A stretch of 55,673 nt of DNA from a bacterium (GCA_905221215.1 CAJNCI010000010.1:1-55673); one strand, 5' to 3'; shown: positions 8,419 to 17,350, counted from the first letter of the stretch. Program-made: numbers and translations. Notes: a model not told the origin generated them from the letters alone.

Positions 8419-8446
8419 CTTTTTGACAAATATGCTTGTCAAAAAG
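8419..8446. promoter_or_regulatory. Perfect palindromic operator over the -35 region
   Basis: CTTTTTGACAA and TTGTCAAAAAG form a perfect 11-bp inverted repeat with a 6-bp spacer. The right arm contains the -35 (TTGTCA) of the promoter at 8436-8464. Size and symmetry fit a dimeric XRE repressor, and one is encoded in the operon this promoter drives. Confidence 0.75.
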
Positions 8447-8464
8447 AAAAAGATGTGTTACAAT
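8436..8464 (+). promoter_or_regulatory. Promoter of the XRE/DUF3169/ABC operon
   Basis: -35 TTGTCA (8436-8441), 17-bp spacer, -10 TACAAT (8459-8464). Confidence 0.75.
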
Positions 8465-8497
8465 GTAAGCAAGTTAAGAGAAAAGGAGAAAGGAGCT

Positions 8498-8815
8498 ATG
8501 ATGTGGGTACTAGGATTTATACTATTTATAATTTTCTTTTATTCTAATGATTCTAAAAAAATCAAGAAACTAGAGAATAAAATCAAAAAGCTTGAGCGAA
8601 AAGAGAAAGGAAATATAGATATGTCAAGATTATTGCAAGAATTAATTGGAAAAAATCCAACAATCGTTGGACAAGTGTTTGGAACATCTTTATGGGAAGT
8701 TGTGGATGTTGATGAGGAATGGGTCAAACTACGTCATGTTGATAAAAATGGGAAAGAAAAATTCAAGTTGCAACGTATTGAGGATATCCAAGCCGTTGAA
8801 TTTGACGGAGAGTAG
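8498..8815 (+). CDS. Small membrane/coiled-coil protein, first gene of the operon
   Basis: 105 residues from the ATG at 8498; an ATG at 8501 is equally well placed after GGAGAAAGGAG. An earlier start at 8402 would place the operator and promoter inside the gene and is rejected. One N-terminal membrane helix (VLGFILFIIFFYS) leads into a Lys/Glu-rich coiled coil (KKIKKLENKIKKLERK). A globular tail of about 60 residues follows, with alternating charged and hydrophobic residues (LWEVVDVDEEWVKLRHVD) that suggest a small beta domain. I do not recognise a named family. It is tightly linked to the XRE gene that starts 9 bp after its stop. Confidence 0.8.
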   Translation: MMWVLGFILFIIFFYSNDSKKIKKLENKIKKLERKEKGNIDMSRLLQELIGKNPTIVGQVFGTSLWEVVDVDEEWVKLRHVDKNGKEKFKLQRIEDIQAVEFDGE

Positions 8816-8824
8816 GTGTGTGAC

Positions 8825-9031
8825 ATGCAACTTAAAAATCGTTTAAAAGAGCTGCGGGCTCGCGATGGCCTCAATCAAACCGAACTAGCCAAGTTGGCAG
8901 AAGTTTCCAGACAGACCATTAGCCTACTAGAACGGGACGAATACACCCCGTCCGTTGTGATTGCCTTGAAAATATCTCAGATTTTCAACGAAACAGTCGA
9001 ATCGGTATTTCGCTTGGAGGAGGATGAGTGA
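8825..9031 (+). CDS. XRE/Cro-CI-like transcriptional regulator
   Basis: 68 residues, almost entirely a helix-turn-helix: LKNRLKELRARDGLNQTELA, then VSRQTISLLERDEYTPS. This is the short YozG/SinR-like type with no ligand domain. The ATG at 8825 follows AGGTG at 6 bp; an upstream in-frame GTG at 8816 is less likely. It lies in an operon with small membrane proteins and an ABC exporter. It is the natural candidate to bind the palindrome at 8419-8446, giving autoregulation (inference). Confidence 0.93.
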   Translation: MQLKNRLKELRARDGLNQTELAKLAEVSRQTISLLERDEYTPSVVIALKISQIFNETVESVFRLEEDE

Positions 9032-9219
9032 TGAACATGTATAGAGTGGTTTATTATATGAGTGTTCTTGCCCTTATTGTGAATGCCTTGGCTATGATTG
9101 GAACATTACTGGGTTGGTTCTATTTTGTTGAAAGTAAGTATTTGTTTTGGATTAATTTAGTCCTCTTGTCCATTTTCAATTGGTTGAAGAAAAAGGAGAA
9201 AAGTGATGAAAAAATATAA
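9031..9219 (+). CDS. Small two-helix membrane protein
   Basis: 62 residues with two hydrophobic helices (about 6-28 and 34-52) and a Lys/Glu-rich tail (KKKEKSDEKI). GGAGGA precedes the ATG, whose A is the last base of the XRE gene's TGA stop, so translation is coupled. It resembles the next gene in size and layout: both begin with a (K/R)V(V/I)YY motif and contain an (L/D)GWF stretch. The pair probably arose by duplication. Function unknown. Confidence 0.8.
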   Translation: MNMYRVVYYMSVLALIVNALAMIGTLLGWFYFVESKYLFWINLVLLSIFNWLKKKEKSDEKI

Positions 9220-9403
9220 AGTGATTTATTATGTAGTTGCCATAGCTTTATTAGTCAGCGTGTTTCTACTGATTGGGATGGACCTTGGCTGGTTTAATCC
9301 CTATCAAAGCGACCAATTTATTTGGGCCTACTTTGCTCTTATCCCAGTCGTTGACTGGATTGAAAAGAAAGCAAACAATTTAGCAAGTGAAAAAGGAGAA
9401 TGA
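9206..9403 (+). CDS. Small two-helix membrane protein, paralogue of the preceding gene
   Basis: 65 residues: KVIYYVVAIALLVSVFLLIG forms helix 1, then DLGWFNPYQSDQFIWAYFAL forms helix 2, with a charged tail. It overlaps the end of the previous gene by 14 bp and has AAGGAG before the ATG. The shared (K/R)V(V/I)YY and GWF positions with its neighbour support tandem duplication. Small paired membrane proteins beside an ABC exporter are common in bacteriocin or peptide immunity loci, but nothing here proves that role. Confidence 0.8.
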   Translation: MKKYKVIYYVVAIALLVSVFLLIGMDLGWFNPYQSDQFIWAYFALIPVVDWIEKKANNLASEKGE

Positions 9404-9405
9404 AT

Positions 9406-10146
9406 ATGAAAAAGAAAAAGAAAGGTGTCTTGTTATTTTTAATGTCTATTGTCTTGGGATTTTTTTTGGCCATGTTTGTAGGGACGTTTAAGGCACTTGC
9501 TGAATCCCACGGAATTATGTTAGATGTAAAAGTCTTGATACCATGGATATCAGCTATTTGTTTAGTGTTAGGTTTCATTAGCATTCTTTTGACATTCAAT
9601 TTCTTAAAGAAAAGCAGAAAATTTCATTCCTTGTATCAAGAGGAAATGGATGATGATCTGAATGAAACCTATTATGTGCAAATGTATCGGAATCTCGAGT
9701 TTGGAACCATTGCTTTTAATATTGCAAGCGTAGCGATTTTATTGGCTCTTTTCATCTCAGGTAGTGAAGTGATTGTACCAAATAGAAGCAATCTAACCTT
9801 ATCTCTTTCTTTTTTGGGATTAGTGCTGATTTTCAGTGTTCAAAAATATCTTTTTAAGACCATTGCGATTGTTCGTCAGTTTGATTTGGCATTTTTCTCA
9901 ACACCAAAGGATGTCTTAGAGTATGTAAATTCTTATGATGAAGGGGAGCGACAAGCTAATTTAGAACAGAGTTTTCGGATTTTATTCCAATTAAACCAAT
10001 ATGTCTTACCAGCCTTATATGTTTTTCTTATTATCATTTCTTTCTTGACAGGAGAGATTCAACTACTAGCCTTCTTGCTTGTCGGAGCCATCCATATTTA
10101 TATCAATGTGATGCAGTTGCCTATGGTGAAACGTTATTTCAAATAA
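9406..10146 (+). CDS. DUF3169-like membrane protein
   Basis: 246 residues from the ATG at 9406, which is 7 nt from AAGGAG; the ATG at 9400 is too close to that site. About six membrane helices: two N-terminal, two central (after GTIAFNIASVAILLAL) and two C-terminal (YVLPALYVFLIIISF). Between them is a soluble segment with SRKFHSLYQEEMDDDLNE. The layout matches DUF3169 proteins, which in Firmicutes sit beside short XRE regulators and ABC transporters. No biochemical role is known to me. It overlaps the end of the upstream gene's control region and belongs to the same operon. Confidence 0.75.
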   Translation: MKKKKKGVLLFLMSIVLGFFLAMFVGTFKALAESHGIMLDVKVLIPWISAICLVLGFISILLTFNFLKKSRKFHSLYQEEMDDDLNETYYVQMYRNLEFGTIAFNIASVAILLALFISGSEVIVPNRSNLTLSLSFLGLVLIFSVQKYLFKTIAIVRQFDLAFFSTPKDVLEYVNSYDEGERQANLEQSFRILFQLNQYVLPALYVFLIIISFLTGEIQLLAFLLVGAIHIYINVMQLPMVKRYFK

Positions 10147-10156
10147 AGGAGTTTCT

Positions 10157-10981
10157 ATGATTCGTGTTGAAAATGTAAGCAAAAGTTTTGGGAGCAAAAA
10201 AGCTCTTCATCAGATTTCTTTTGAGATTAAGGAAGGTGAAATCTTTGGTTTTCTTGGACCTTCTGGCTCAGGTAAAACAACTATGATCAATGTCTTGACA
10301 GGTCAGTTGACTGCAGATCAAGGTAAAACAGATTTGTTAGGCAAGAATTCTCAAGATTTAACTTCAAATGATTTGGAACAAATCGGTATAGTTAGTGATG
10401 GCAGTGGTTTTTATGAAAAGATGAGTCTTTATAAAAATCTTCTCATCTATGCTAAGTTATATGGTCTCAAGTCAGATAGAGTAAATCAGGTGCTCCAACA
10501 GGTTGGATTGGCAGATGCTAAAGATATTATCGCAGAAAAACTATCTACTGGAATGAAACAACGAATGTTCTTGGCTCGTGCCCTTCTTAATGCTCCTAAG
10601 ATTCTCTTTCTAGATGAGCCAACCAGTGGCTTAGACCCTACAACATCTAAGATGATTCATACCCTACTTCAAGAATTAAAACAGGCGGGGACAACTATCT
10701 TTCTGACCACGCATGATATGAATGAAGCAACTCTTCTTTGTGATCGCTTATCTCTTTTGAATAAGGGGAACTTAATAGAGTATGGAAGTCCGCAAGATAT
10801 TATTCAGAAGTATCATGTGGATAAGAAAGTACATGTGGTTTATAACGATGGACGAGAACAGACAGTTCCATTTGAAGAATTGCCACATTTAGACACGACA
10901 GATTTGATGGTGGTTCACTCTTGTGAGCCAACACTAGAAGAAATCTTTATCAGATTGACAGGAGAAAAGTTAGATGTTTAG
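10157..10981 (+). CDS. ABC transporter ATP-binding protein
   Basis: 274 residues. Walker A GPSGSGKTT (about residues 35-43), signature LSTGMKQRM, Walker B ILFLDEPTSGLDP and switch histidine in TTHDMNEA. The signature is LSTGM rather than LSGGQ, common in drug and lantibiotic-type exporters. A C-terminal tail of about 60 residues follows the nucleotide-binding domain. AAAGGAG precedes the ATG. It overlaps the permease gene by 8 bp, so the two form one transporter: an ABC-2-like exporter with a single-domain ATPase and permease. The substrate is unknown. Confidence 0.93.
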   Translation: MIRVENVSKSFGSKKALHQISFEIKEGEIFGFLGPSGSGKTTMINVLTGQLTADQGKTDLLGKNSQDLTSNDLEQIGIVSDGSGFYEKMSLYKNLLIYAKLYGLKSDRVNQVLQQVGLADAKDIIAEKLSTGMKQRMFLARALLNAPKILFLDEPTSGLDPTTSKMIHTLLQELKQAGTTIFLTTHDMNEATLLCDRLSLLNKGNLIEYGSPQDIIQKYHVDKKVHVVYNDGREQTVPFEELPHLDTTDLMVVHSCEPTLEEIFIRLTGEKLDV

Positions 10982-11672
10982 AAAATTAAATGCCCTACTA
11001 TGGTTAAGAGTACAAGTTCTTATTAGCAATTCAAGTTTGTTAGCAACTTTATTGATGCCTTTTGGTAGTGCTGTTCTATATAATGAATTCATGAATAAGA
11101 ATGGAGAATTGAGTATGTTTCTCCTCTCTACGAGTTTGACCATGGTCTTGAGTATGGGAAGTGGTTATATGGTATCGATTATGATGGCAGAAGATAAGGA
11201 AAAACGAAATCTTAAATCACTCATTCTAAGTGGTGTGACAGCAACAGAATATACTCTTAGTATGCTCGTCCTCCCTATGTTGATTATGTTGCTTGGAATG
11301 ATTGTACTTCCCATCTATCTTAAAGTAGATGTATCTGGTTATTTATTTGCCTACGTTATCTATTTGCTCCTAGCAACTATTAGTATTATTTTTCTCAACC
11401 TTCTAATCGGTGCGGTGTCAGATACTCAATCTAAAGCGCAAGTTTATAGTATCTTCCCTATGTTAATTGTCTCTTTTTTACCTATAATTGCTCTTCAAAA
11501 TGATACGGCTCAGAAAGTGTTAGATTACTCGTTCGTCGGTCCTATTGTAAATCTTTTAAATAAAAAAGGTGGGGAAATATCTTTTTCTAATATTGGTATG
11601 TTACTTGCCTGGGTACTTGTATTAGGAATAGCAAACCTCTTTGTATTGAAAAATAGCTATAAAGCAAGATAG
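10974..11672 (+). CDS. ABC transporter permease (ABC-2 type)
   Basis: 232 residues with six predicted membrane helices. ABC-2 family features are the first helix, a charged segment before helix 3 (MMAEDKEKRNLKSLILSG, which normally contacts the ATPase), then helices 3-6. The start overlaps the ATPase gene end, coupling translation. The family exports drugs, peptides or polysaccharides. In this operon, with CPBP and DUF3169 partners, a self-protection or envelope stress role is plausible but unproven. Confidence 0.88.
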   Translation: MFRKLNALLWLRVQVLISNSSLLATLLMPFGSAVLYNEFMNKNGELSMFLLSTSLTMVLSMGSGYMVSIMMAEDKEKRNLKSLILSGVTATEYTLSMLVLPMLIMLLGMIVLPIYLKVDVSGYLFAYVIYLLLATISIIFLNLLIGAVSDTQSKAQVYSIFPMLIVSFLPIIALQNDTAQKVLDYSFVGPIVNLLNKKGGEISFSNIGMLLAWVLVLGIANLFVLKNSYKAR

Positions 11673-11681
11673 GAGGCTTTT

Positions 11682-12320
11682 ATGAAACTACTTAAAAACC
11701 TTGGCTGGTTTCTTCTAGCTGTTCTATCCTTTTTCTTTGGCTATGGTCTGGTTCAGAGTATGGCTCTGTCAGCTCTTGGACTAGGGGCTTCGATATATGG
11801 AGTTTTACCACTTTATATCGCCCTGTCAGGAGCCTATGTTTATGGAATTTACAGATGGTATCAGACAGAAAAGGTTAGCATCCAGACGACTGCTTTTAAT
11901 CGTCATATCTGGTTGCCTACTCTGGTTTTGCTAGTGGCTATTACAGCCCAGTTCTTTTTACCAGAAGATCCGTCGGTCAGTCAACAAATCGTATCTCAAC
12001 TGACAGTGGAACAGCCTGCATTTGGTTTCTTTATGGTGGTGGTCTTTGCTCCTTTGACGGAAGAACTCATCTTTAGAGGGATGTTGGCACGTTACTTCTT
12101 TCCTAAACAGGACAAGAGCAAACAGGTTCTGTTTCTTCTGGTATCTAGTATTCTGTTTGCCTTGATTCATTTTCCAGGTGATGTGCAACAATTTTTAGTC
12201 TATACTAGTCTTGGTTTTAGCTTGGGCTTGGCTTATGTAAGCCGAAAAGGTCTTCTTTACAGTATTTCTCTCCACGCTTTGAATAATTTAGTCAGCTTTT
12301 TGATGATTCTCATGCTATAA
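11682..12320 (+). CDS. CPBP family intramembrane protease (Abi/CAAX-like)
   Basis: 212 residues, multi-pass. Motif 1 EELIFRG (about residues 127-133), motif 2 FALIHFPGD and motif 3 HALNNL are intact, so the Glu/His residues of the putative glutamic-type active site are present. CPBP proteins include CAAX-protease relatives and bacteriocin immunity proteins (PlnI/SkkI type in lactic acid bacteria). AGGAGGCTTTT precedes the ATG. It follows the permease by 9 bp and is part of the same operon. Confidence 0.92.
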   Translation: MKLLKNLGWFLLAVLSFFFGYGLVQSMALSALGLGASIYGVLPLYIALSGAYVYGIYRWYQTEKVSIQTTAFNRHIWLPTLVLLVAITAQFFLPEDPSVSQQIVSQLTVEQPAFGFFMVVVFAPLTEELIFRGMLARYFFPKQDKSKQVLFLLVSSILFALIHFPGDVQQFLVYTSLGFSLGLAYVSRKGLLYSISLHALNNLVSFLMILML

Positions 12321-12337
12321 TAGAGTCAGGAGGTCAC

Positions 12338-12568
12338 ATGAAACGAGTAATTTTATTAGCAGTGATTCAAGCAGTCGTTCTATTTTTCATCATTGGGGCG
12401 CTAGCTTATGCCTTTAAGGGAGATTTCTTCTATAGCCATTTAGCAGTGGTCTTTGCCCCTATTGCCGGTATCTGGCGTTTTGGGACAGCTTACACAACGG
12501 AAATCGTCTTGCCTCGAAAGGCAGCCGAAATTGCTGAAAAGCGTAAAGCAGGCAAAAATTCAAAATAA
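12338..12568 (+). CDS. Small membrane protein, last gene of the operon
   Basis: 76 residues: two hydrophobic stretches (LLAVIQAVVLFFIIGALAYA and a second near LAVVFAPIAGIWRFG) and a basic, Lys-rich tail. CAGGAGG precedes the ATG at 6 bp. It sits 17 bp after the CPBP gene and before a strong terminator. I do not recognise a family. Confidence 0.75.
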   Translation: MKRVILLAVIQAVVLFFIIGALAYAFKGDFFYSHLAVVFAPIAGIWRFGTAYTTEIVLPRKAAEIAEKRKAGKNSK

Positions 12569-12599
12569 AAGAGTCCGATGAACTTCATCGGACTCTTTT
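12567..12599. terminator. Terminator of the XRE/ABC/CPBP operon
   Basis: AAAAGAGTCCGATGA / TCATCGGACTCTTTT, a 15-bp near-perfect stem with a very short loop and T-run on both strands. Confidence 0.92.
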
Positions 12600-12722
12600 A
12601 TTGGAGATAATTTTTAGGGCCTTCACTTGATTTTTAAAGACTGGCAAACTTTTCTGCTGATTTTCATGAAGAGCCTGCGCTTTTATGGTAAAATAGTAAC
12701 AGAATAAAAGAGGAGAGAAACA

Positions 12723-14486
12723 ATGAAACGTAGTATGTATGCTGGTCGTGTTCGTGAGGAACACATCGGACAAGAAATTACCTTGAAAGGATGGGTTGGC
12801 CGTCGTCGTGACCTTGGTGGTTTGATCTTTATCGACCTTCGTGACCGTGAAGGAATCATGCAGTTGGTTATCAACCCTGAAAAAGTATCTGCAGAGGTTA
12901 TGGCAACAGCTGAAAGCCTTCGTAGTGAATTTGTTATCGAAGTAACTGGTCAAGTCGTTGCGCGTGAGCAAGCCAATGATAAGTTGCCAACAGGTGCAGT
13001 TGAGTTGAATGTGACAGCTCTGACAGTGCTCAATACAGCCAAAACAACACCATTTGAGATTAAGGATGGCATTGAGGCCAATGACGATACACGTTTGCGT
13101 TACCGTTACCTTGACCTTCGTCGTCCAGAAATGTTGGAAAATCTTAAACTTCGTGCCAAGGTGACCCACTCTATCCGTAATTACTTGGATGAGTTGGAGT
13201 TTATCGATGTGGAGACACCATTCCTTTCTAAGTCAACACCAGAAGGGGCGCGTGACTATTTGGTGCCATCTCGTGTTAATAAAGGGCATTTTTACGCGCT
13301 TCCTCAAAGTCCACAAATCACTAAGCAGTTATTGATGAATGCTGGATTTGACCGTTATTACCAAATCGTTAAATGTTTCCGTGACGAGGACTTGCGTGGT
13401 GACCGTCAGCCTGAGTTCACTCAGGTCGACTTGGAAACTTCATTCCTTACGGAGCAAGAAATCCAAGATATCACAGAAGGCTTGATTGCGCGCGTGATGA
13501 AGGAAACAAAAGGCATCGAAGTAACGCTTCCATTCCCTCGTATGAAGTATGACGATGCTATGGCTCTTTATGGTTCTGACAAACCTGATACCCGTTTTGA
13601 CATGTTGCTTCAGGACTTGACAGAAGTGGTCAAAGGTGTAGACTTTAAAGTCTTCTCAGAAGCACCTGCTGTTAAAGCCATTGTGGTCAAAGGAGCTGCG
13701 GACAACTATTCACGTAAAGACATCGACAAGATGACCGAAGTAGCCAAACAGTACGGTGCCAAAGGTCTTGCTTGGGTCAAGGTTGTGGATGGAGAATTAA
13801 ACGGACCAGTTGCTAAGTTCTTGACTAGCATCCAAGCAGACTTGACAACAGCGCTTGCTCTTGAAGATAAGGACTTGGTTCTCTTTGTGGCAGATACGCT
13901 TGAGGTAGCCAATGCAACTCTCGGTGCCCTTCGTGGACGTATTGCAAAAGAACTTGGTTTGATTGATAACGATAAATTCAACTTCCTTTGGGTGGTTGAC
14001 TGGCCAATGTTTGAATGGTCTGAAGAAGAAGGCCGTTACATGAGCGCCCACCATCCATTCACACTTCCACAGGAAGAGACTGCTCACGAATTAGAAGGTG
14101 AGTTGGCTAAGGTTCGTGCCATTGCTTACGATATCGTTTTGAACGGTTATGAGCTTGGTGGTGGTAGCCTCCGTATCAACCAAAAAGACCTTCAAGAACG
14201 CATGTTCAAGGCTCTTGGTTTCTCAGCTGAAGAAGCAAATGACCAGTTTGGTTTCCTTCTTGAAGCCATGGACTATGGTTTCCCACCACACGGTGGCTTG
14301 GCTATCGGGCTTGACCGATTTGTCATGCTCTTAGCAGGAGAAGAAAATATCCGTGAAGTTATTGCCTTCCCTAAGAACAACAAGGCAACTGACCCAATGA
14401 CACAAGCTCCTTCAACAGTAGCTCTCAAACAACTAGAGGAACTCAGCTTACAAGTAGAAGAAGATGAAACAAGCAAAACGAATTAA
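12723..14486 (+). CDS. aspS: Aspartyl-tRNA synthetase
   Basis: 587 residues, the usual bacterial length. OB-fold anticodon-binding domain at residues 1-110 ([20 protein letters not shown]). Class II motifs: [11 protein letters not shown], motif 2 [19 protein letters not shown], a GAD insertion domain, and motif 3 [13 protein letters not shown]. The bacterial-type GAD insertion is present. GAGGAGAGAAACA precedes the ATG. A -10-like TAAAAT lies about 35 bp before the start. The end overlaps the next ORF by 23 bp. Confidence 0.97.
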   Translation: MKRSMYAGRVREEHIGQEITLKGWVGRRRDLGGLIFIDLRDREGIMQLVINPEKVSAEVMATAESLRSEFVIEVTGQVVAREQANDKLPTGAVELNVTALTVLNTAKTTPFEIKDGIEANDDTRLRYRYLDLRRPEMLENLKLRAKVTHSIRNYLDELEFIDVETPFLSKSTPEGARDYLVPSRVNKGHFYALPQSPQITKQLLMNAGFDRYYQIVKCFRDEDLRGDRQPEFTQVDLETSFLTEQEIQDITEGLIARVMKETKGIEVTLPFPRMKYDDAMALYGSDKPDTRFDMLLQDLTEVVKGVDFKVFSEAPAVKAIVVKGAADNYSRKDIDKMTEVAKQYGAKGLAWVKVVDGELNGPVAKFLTSIQADLTTALALEDKDLVLFVADTLEVANATLGALRGRIAKELGLIDNDKFNFLWVVDWPMFEWSEEEGRYMSAHHPFTLPQEETAHELEGELAKVRAIAYDIVLNGYELGGGSLRINQKDLQERMFKALGFSAEEANDQFGFLLEAMDYGFPPHGGLAIGLDRFVMLLAGEENIREVIAFPKNNKATDPMTQAPSTVALKQLEELSLQVEEDETSKTN

Positions 14487-15405
14487 GCGGTGGCGCTATT
14501 ATCTGCGCCGCTTTGCTCATCAGATAAAAATTTTACGTGTCTTACAAAGCATCTCTCGCGAAAAATATGATGAGAAGATTTCGGCCTCTCTGGTCTATGG
14601 TTTTTTATCAGCAGTAGCGGTCAATTTCTTTTTCCAACCAGGGCATGTGTATTCGAGTGGTGCGACAGGTCTGGCACAGATTATCTCTGCCTTGAGTAAT
14701 CACTGGTTTGGTTTTCATATTCCGATTTCGTTGACCTTCTACGCCATTAATTTTCCTTTGATGGTCTTGGCTTGGTATCAGATTGGCCATAAGTTCACCG
14801 TCTTTACCTTTATCACGGTATCCATGAGTTCCTTCTTTATCCAGTTTGTCCCTGTGGCGACCTTGACGGAGGATCCCATTATCAATGCCCTTTTTGGGGG
14901 TGTTGTCATGGGCTTGGGGATTGGTTTTGCTCTTCGCAATAATATCTCCAGTGGAGGTACAGATATTGTCAGCCTGACCATTCGCAAGAAAACGGGGAGG
15001 AATGTCGGTAGTATTTCTTTCTTGGTAAATGGGACTATCATGCTGATAGCTGGTTTGACCTTTGGTTGGAAATACGCTCTCTACTCTATGATTACCATCT
15101 TTGTCTCTAGCCGTGTGACAGACGCTGTCTTTACCAAGCAAAAACGCATGCAGGCCATGATTGTGACCAATCATCCAGACAAGGTAATTGAAAAAATACA
15201 TAAAAAATTGCACCGCGGAGCAACCATGATCCACGATGCAGAAGGAACCTATAATCACGAAAGAAAGGCAGTTTTAATCACTGTCATTACCCGTGCAGAG
15301 TTTAATGAATTTAAACAGATTATGAAACAGGTGGATCCAGGTGCCTTTGTCTCTGTATCTGAGAATGTTCATATTTTGGGACGATTCGTTGAAACAGAAA
15401 ATTAG
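14464..15405 (+). CDS. YitT family membrane protein (DUF161 + DUF2179)
   Basis: 313 residues. About five membrane helices (residues 45-220) with the family signature [20 protein letters not shown], then a cytosolic DUF2179 domain of about 90 residues ([34 protein letters not shown]). The ATG at 14464 lies inside the end of aspS in another frame; AGAAGAAG provides the ribosome binding site, so it depends on aspS transcription. The first 40 residues are unusually basic. YitT proteins are membrane proteins of unknown function, often suspected transporters. Confidence 0.88.
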   Translation: MKQAKRIKRWRYYLRRFAHQIKILRVLQSISREKYDEKISASLVYGFLSAVAVNFFFQPGHVYSSGATGLAQIISALSNHWFGFHIPISLTFYAINFPLMVLAWYQIGHKFTVFTFITVSMSSFFIQFVPVATLTEDPIINALFGGVVMGLGIGFALRNNISSGGTDIVSLTIRKKTGRNVGSISFLVNGTIMLIAGLTFGWKYALYSMITIFVSSRVTDAVFTKQKRMQAMIVTNHPDKVIEKIHKKLHRGATMIHDAEGTYNHERKAVLITVITRAEFNEFKQIMKQVDPGAFVSVSENVHILGRFVETEN

Positions 15406-15410
15406 TAACC

Positions 15411-15436
15411 AAAAAACCAGCTCGAGCTGGTTTTTA
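15411..15436. terminator. Convergent terminator between the YitT gene and malR
   Basis: AAAAACCAGCTCGAGCTGGTTTTT is a perfect palindrome with T-runs on both sides; it overlaps the last codon of malR on the minus strand. Confidence 0.88.
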
Positions 15437-16420
15437 TTTTTCGATAATTTTGTGGGCAATCAACTGGCGATAACAAATTTGTTTATTGCTTTTAGCATCG
15501 TTGATAATCTGAAGAATCGTTTCAAATGATGTTCGACCAAGTTCTAGGCTATTAATATCGACATAGGCTACCAAGTTGAGCTTGGGATTGACCGAGTCGA
15601 AGCTGAGAACAGGGACATCCAGTTGGTGCTTAGCGATGTAGTCACAGACCCCTTCAGCTAGGAGGCTATCAGTTGTGATGATAGCATCAATCATAGGATC
15701 ATGTTTAAACAAACGCTTACTGAATTGATAGCCCTTTTCTTCTAGGAATTCGTTCGCAAAATAGGTCAAGTTACTATCAAGAGGCAGTTGGTACTGTTTG
15801 AGTGCTGACTCATAGCCTGTTAAACGGTCTTGTGTTACGAAGAGTCTCTTAGTCCCTCCAATAAAGGCAATTCGTTTGCAGCCTTTTTTGATGAAATATT
15901 CAGTCGCATCAAAGCCAGCTTGAACGTTGTCATTATCGACAAGTGGAATGAAGGGGGACAGAGATTTTCCGAGGATGAGGAAGGGGAACTGCTCATCAGC
16001 CACCAGTTTGACTAAAGGATCTTCCTCTTCGGCATAAAGAAAAATTAAACCGTCTACACGTTTACCATAGACCATTTGTGAGATGGCAGTAAGACGCTCC
16101 TTCTCATCTTTCCCTGTTGCTATCTGAATGGCATAGTGGTTTTCGGATGCGACTTGAGAGATGCCACGTAGGACTGATGGGAAGAAAGGATTTTGATAGA
16201 AGGCGTCTGAGTCATCAGGAAGAACTAAGCCGATAACTTGCGTATAACTGCTTACCAAACTGCGAGCGTTGAGGTTGGGGTGGTAATTAAGCTCCTTCAT
16301 CGCCTTGCGAACGCGTTTTTTAGTTTCGTCGCTAATGGTTGATTTATTTTGAATAACACGGGTTACGGTTGAAGGCGAAACACCAGCAGCCTTGGCCACG
16401 TCTTTAATCGTAACGGGCAT
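15434..16420 (-). CDS. malR: Maltose operon transcriptional repressor MalR (LacI family)
   Basis: 328 residues. N-terminal LacI helix-turn-helix with hinge (TIKDVAKAAGVSPSTVTRVI; NYHPNLNARSL) and a periplasmic-binding-like sugar domain (VIGLVLPDDSD; RIAFIGGTKRL; AIITTDSLLAEGV). In pneumococcus MalR represses the malXCD and malMP promoters and is relieved by maltose or maltodextrin. TAGGAGATTTTT precedes the ATG. It follows malA by 9 bp in the same orientation. The operators are expected in the control region between malX and malQ. Confidence 0.95.
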   Translation of the reverse strand: MPVTIKDVAKAAGVSPSTVTRVIQNKSTISDETKKRVRKAMKELNYHPNLNARSLVSSYTQVIGLVLPDDSDAFYQNPFFPSVLRGISQVASENHYAIQIATGKDEKERLTAISQMVYGKRVDGLIFLYAEEEDPLVKLVADEQFPFLILGKSLSPFIPLVDNDNVQAGFDATEYFIKKGCKRIAFIGGTKRLFVTQDRLTGYESALKQYQLPLDSNLTYFANEFLEEKGYQFSKRLFKHDPMIDAIITTDSLLAEGVCDYIAKHQLDVPVLSFDSVNPKLNLVAYVDINSLELGRTSFETILQIINDAKSNKQICYRQLIAHKIIEK

Positions 16421-16429
16421 AAAAATCTC

Positions 16430-17230
16430 CTATTTATGGTAATCTGGATCACGGAAATGCGTTTTATAAAAGATAGTGACCAGATAAAGGACAAAAAGAA
16501 TGTTTTGTATAGTGATGAGGTTTGACATATTTTGGCCAAACAATCCCAAAATAAGCGTAATCAGAGTTGGCAATCCTAAACAGTTCAAGATAAAATGGTA
16601 GCACTCTTTAAAGGTTCTAAATGAAAAGAGGCGTGATTTCTTAGTGATATAAAGGAGAAGACTAGCTCCTAGAGAGACGATAAAGAAATTCAAACCAAAG
16701 AGGAAACTAGCACCGAGAACTAAGAAGAGACTGATATAGACACGATTCTGCTGGTACCAGTCTTTAGAAATGGCTTGGGTCAAGCTATCTTTACTTTTGA
16801 AACTCTCAGTCTCAATCGCCCGGTAAGAGATACGAATCAGTTCCTTACTTTCCTTGCTGATGACCAGTTCTTTTGTATCGAAATGCAGTTGCAAGTCTTT
16901 CGGTAAGTCTTTGCTTTGACTTGGACCAATCACAATAGAAGGCGCTTGACTAGCTGTACCTGTATAAGTTAAGTCACCATCAACAATTGCAACATGCTCA
17001 GAGAGGTCCTGGACAACTTCATCTGTCAGAGGTTCATAGACATTATCGATAAAGGTTTCTAGCGGATAAGTCTCCTGGGAGCTGTTTTGGATGGCAATAG
17101 GTACCATAGACAAGCTGATAAGGAAGATACTGGTAAAGAGTAGTTGAAACCAGTTGAGCCCGAAACGTTTGGACAGGGGCTTACGAAATCCCCAAATACT
17201 TGAAAAATAAGAAAATGGATATGGAAGCAT
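16430..17230 (-). CDS. malA: MalA, maltodextrin utilisation membrane protein (DUF1189)
   Basis: 266 residues. One N-terminal helix after a basic leader ([20 protein letters not shown]), an extracytoplasmic segment of about 120 residues, then three to four C-terminal helices (ending [22 protein letters not shown]). It matches the DUF1189 family and lies in operon with malR as in pneumococcus. Its biochemical role in maltodextrin use is not established. A good promoter lies upstream. Confidence 0.88.
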   Translation of the reverse strand: MLPYPFSYFSSIWGFRKPLSKRFGLNWFQLLFTSIFLISLSMVPIAIQNSSQETYPLETFIDNVYEPLTDEVVQDLSEHVAIVDGDLTYTGTASQAPSIVIGPSQSKDLPKDLQLHFDTKELVISKESKELIRISYRAIETESFKSKDSLTQAISKDWYQQNRVYISLFLVLGASFLFGLNFFIVSLGASLLLYITKKSRLFSFRTFKECYHFILNCLGLPTLITLILGLFGQNMSNLITIQNILFVLYLVTIFYKTHFRDPDYHK

Positions 17231-17267
17231 AGGTATCTTTCTAAAAGGTGTTTTCTATATGAGTATT

Positions 17268-17296
17268 ATTATATAGAGAAATGCGCTTTATTTCAA
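17268..17296 (-). promoter_or_regulatory. Promoter of malA-malR
   Basis: Minus strand: -35 TTGAAA (17296-17291), 17-bp spacer, -10 TATAAT (17273-17268). The gene-free stretch 17231-17527 holds this promoter and BOX copy 2, and nothing else I can identify. Confidence 0.78.
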
Positions 17297-17350
17297 GTCT
17301 AGGAGAAAAATTGCTTGTTGTAAGAGCATTGCTTACAGTAACAATCGCTA

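Noticed and set aside
8402..8497. Extended N-terminus of the first gene in the XRE operon
   Set aside because: It would place the promoter and palindromic operator inside the coding region, and it lacks a ribosome binding site; the AGGAG-preceded ATG at 8498 is better.
12585..13169. 194-codon minus-strand ORF over the aspS start
   Set aside because: Overlaps the terminator and aspS promoter; low-complexity Cys/His/Thr composition typical of an antisense reading.
14608..15258. 216-codon minus-strand ORF opposite the YitT gene
   Set aside because: No family features and fully shadowed by a well-supported membrane protein gene.
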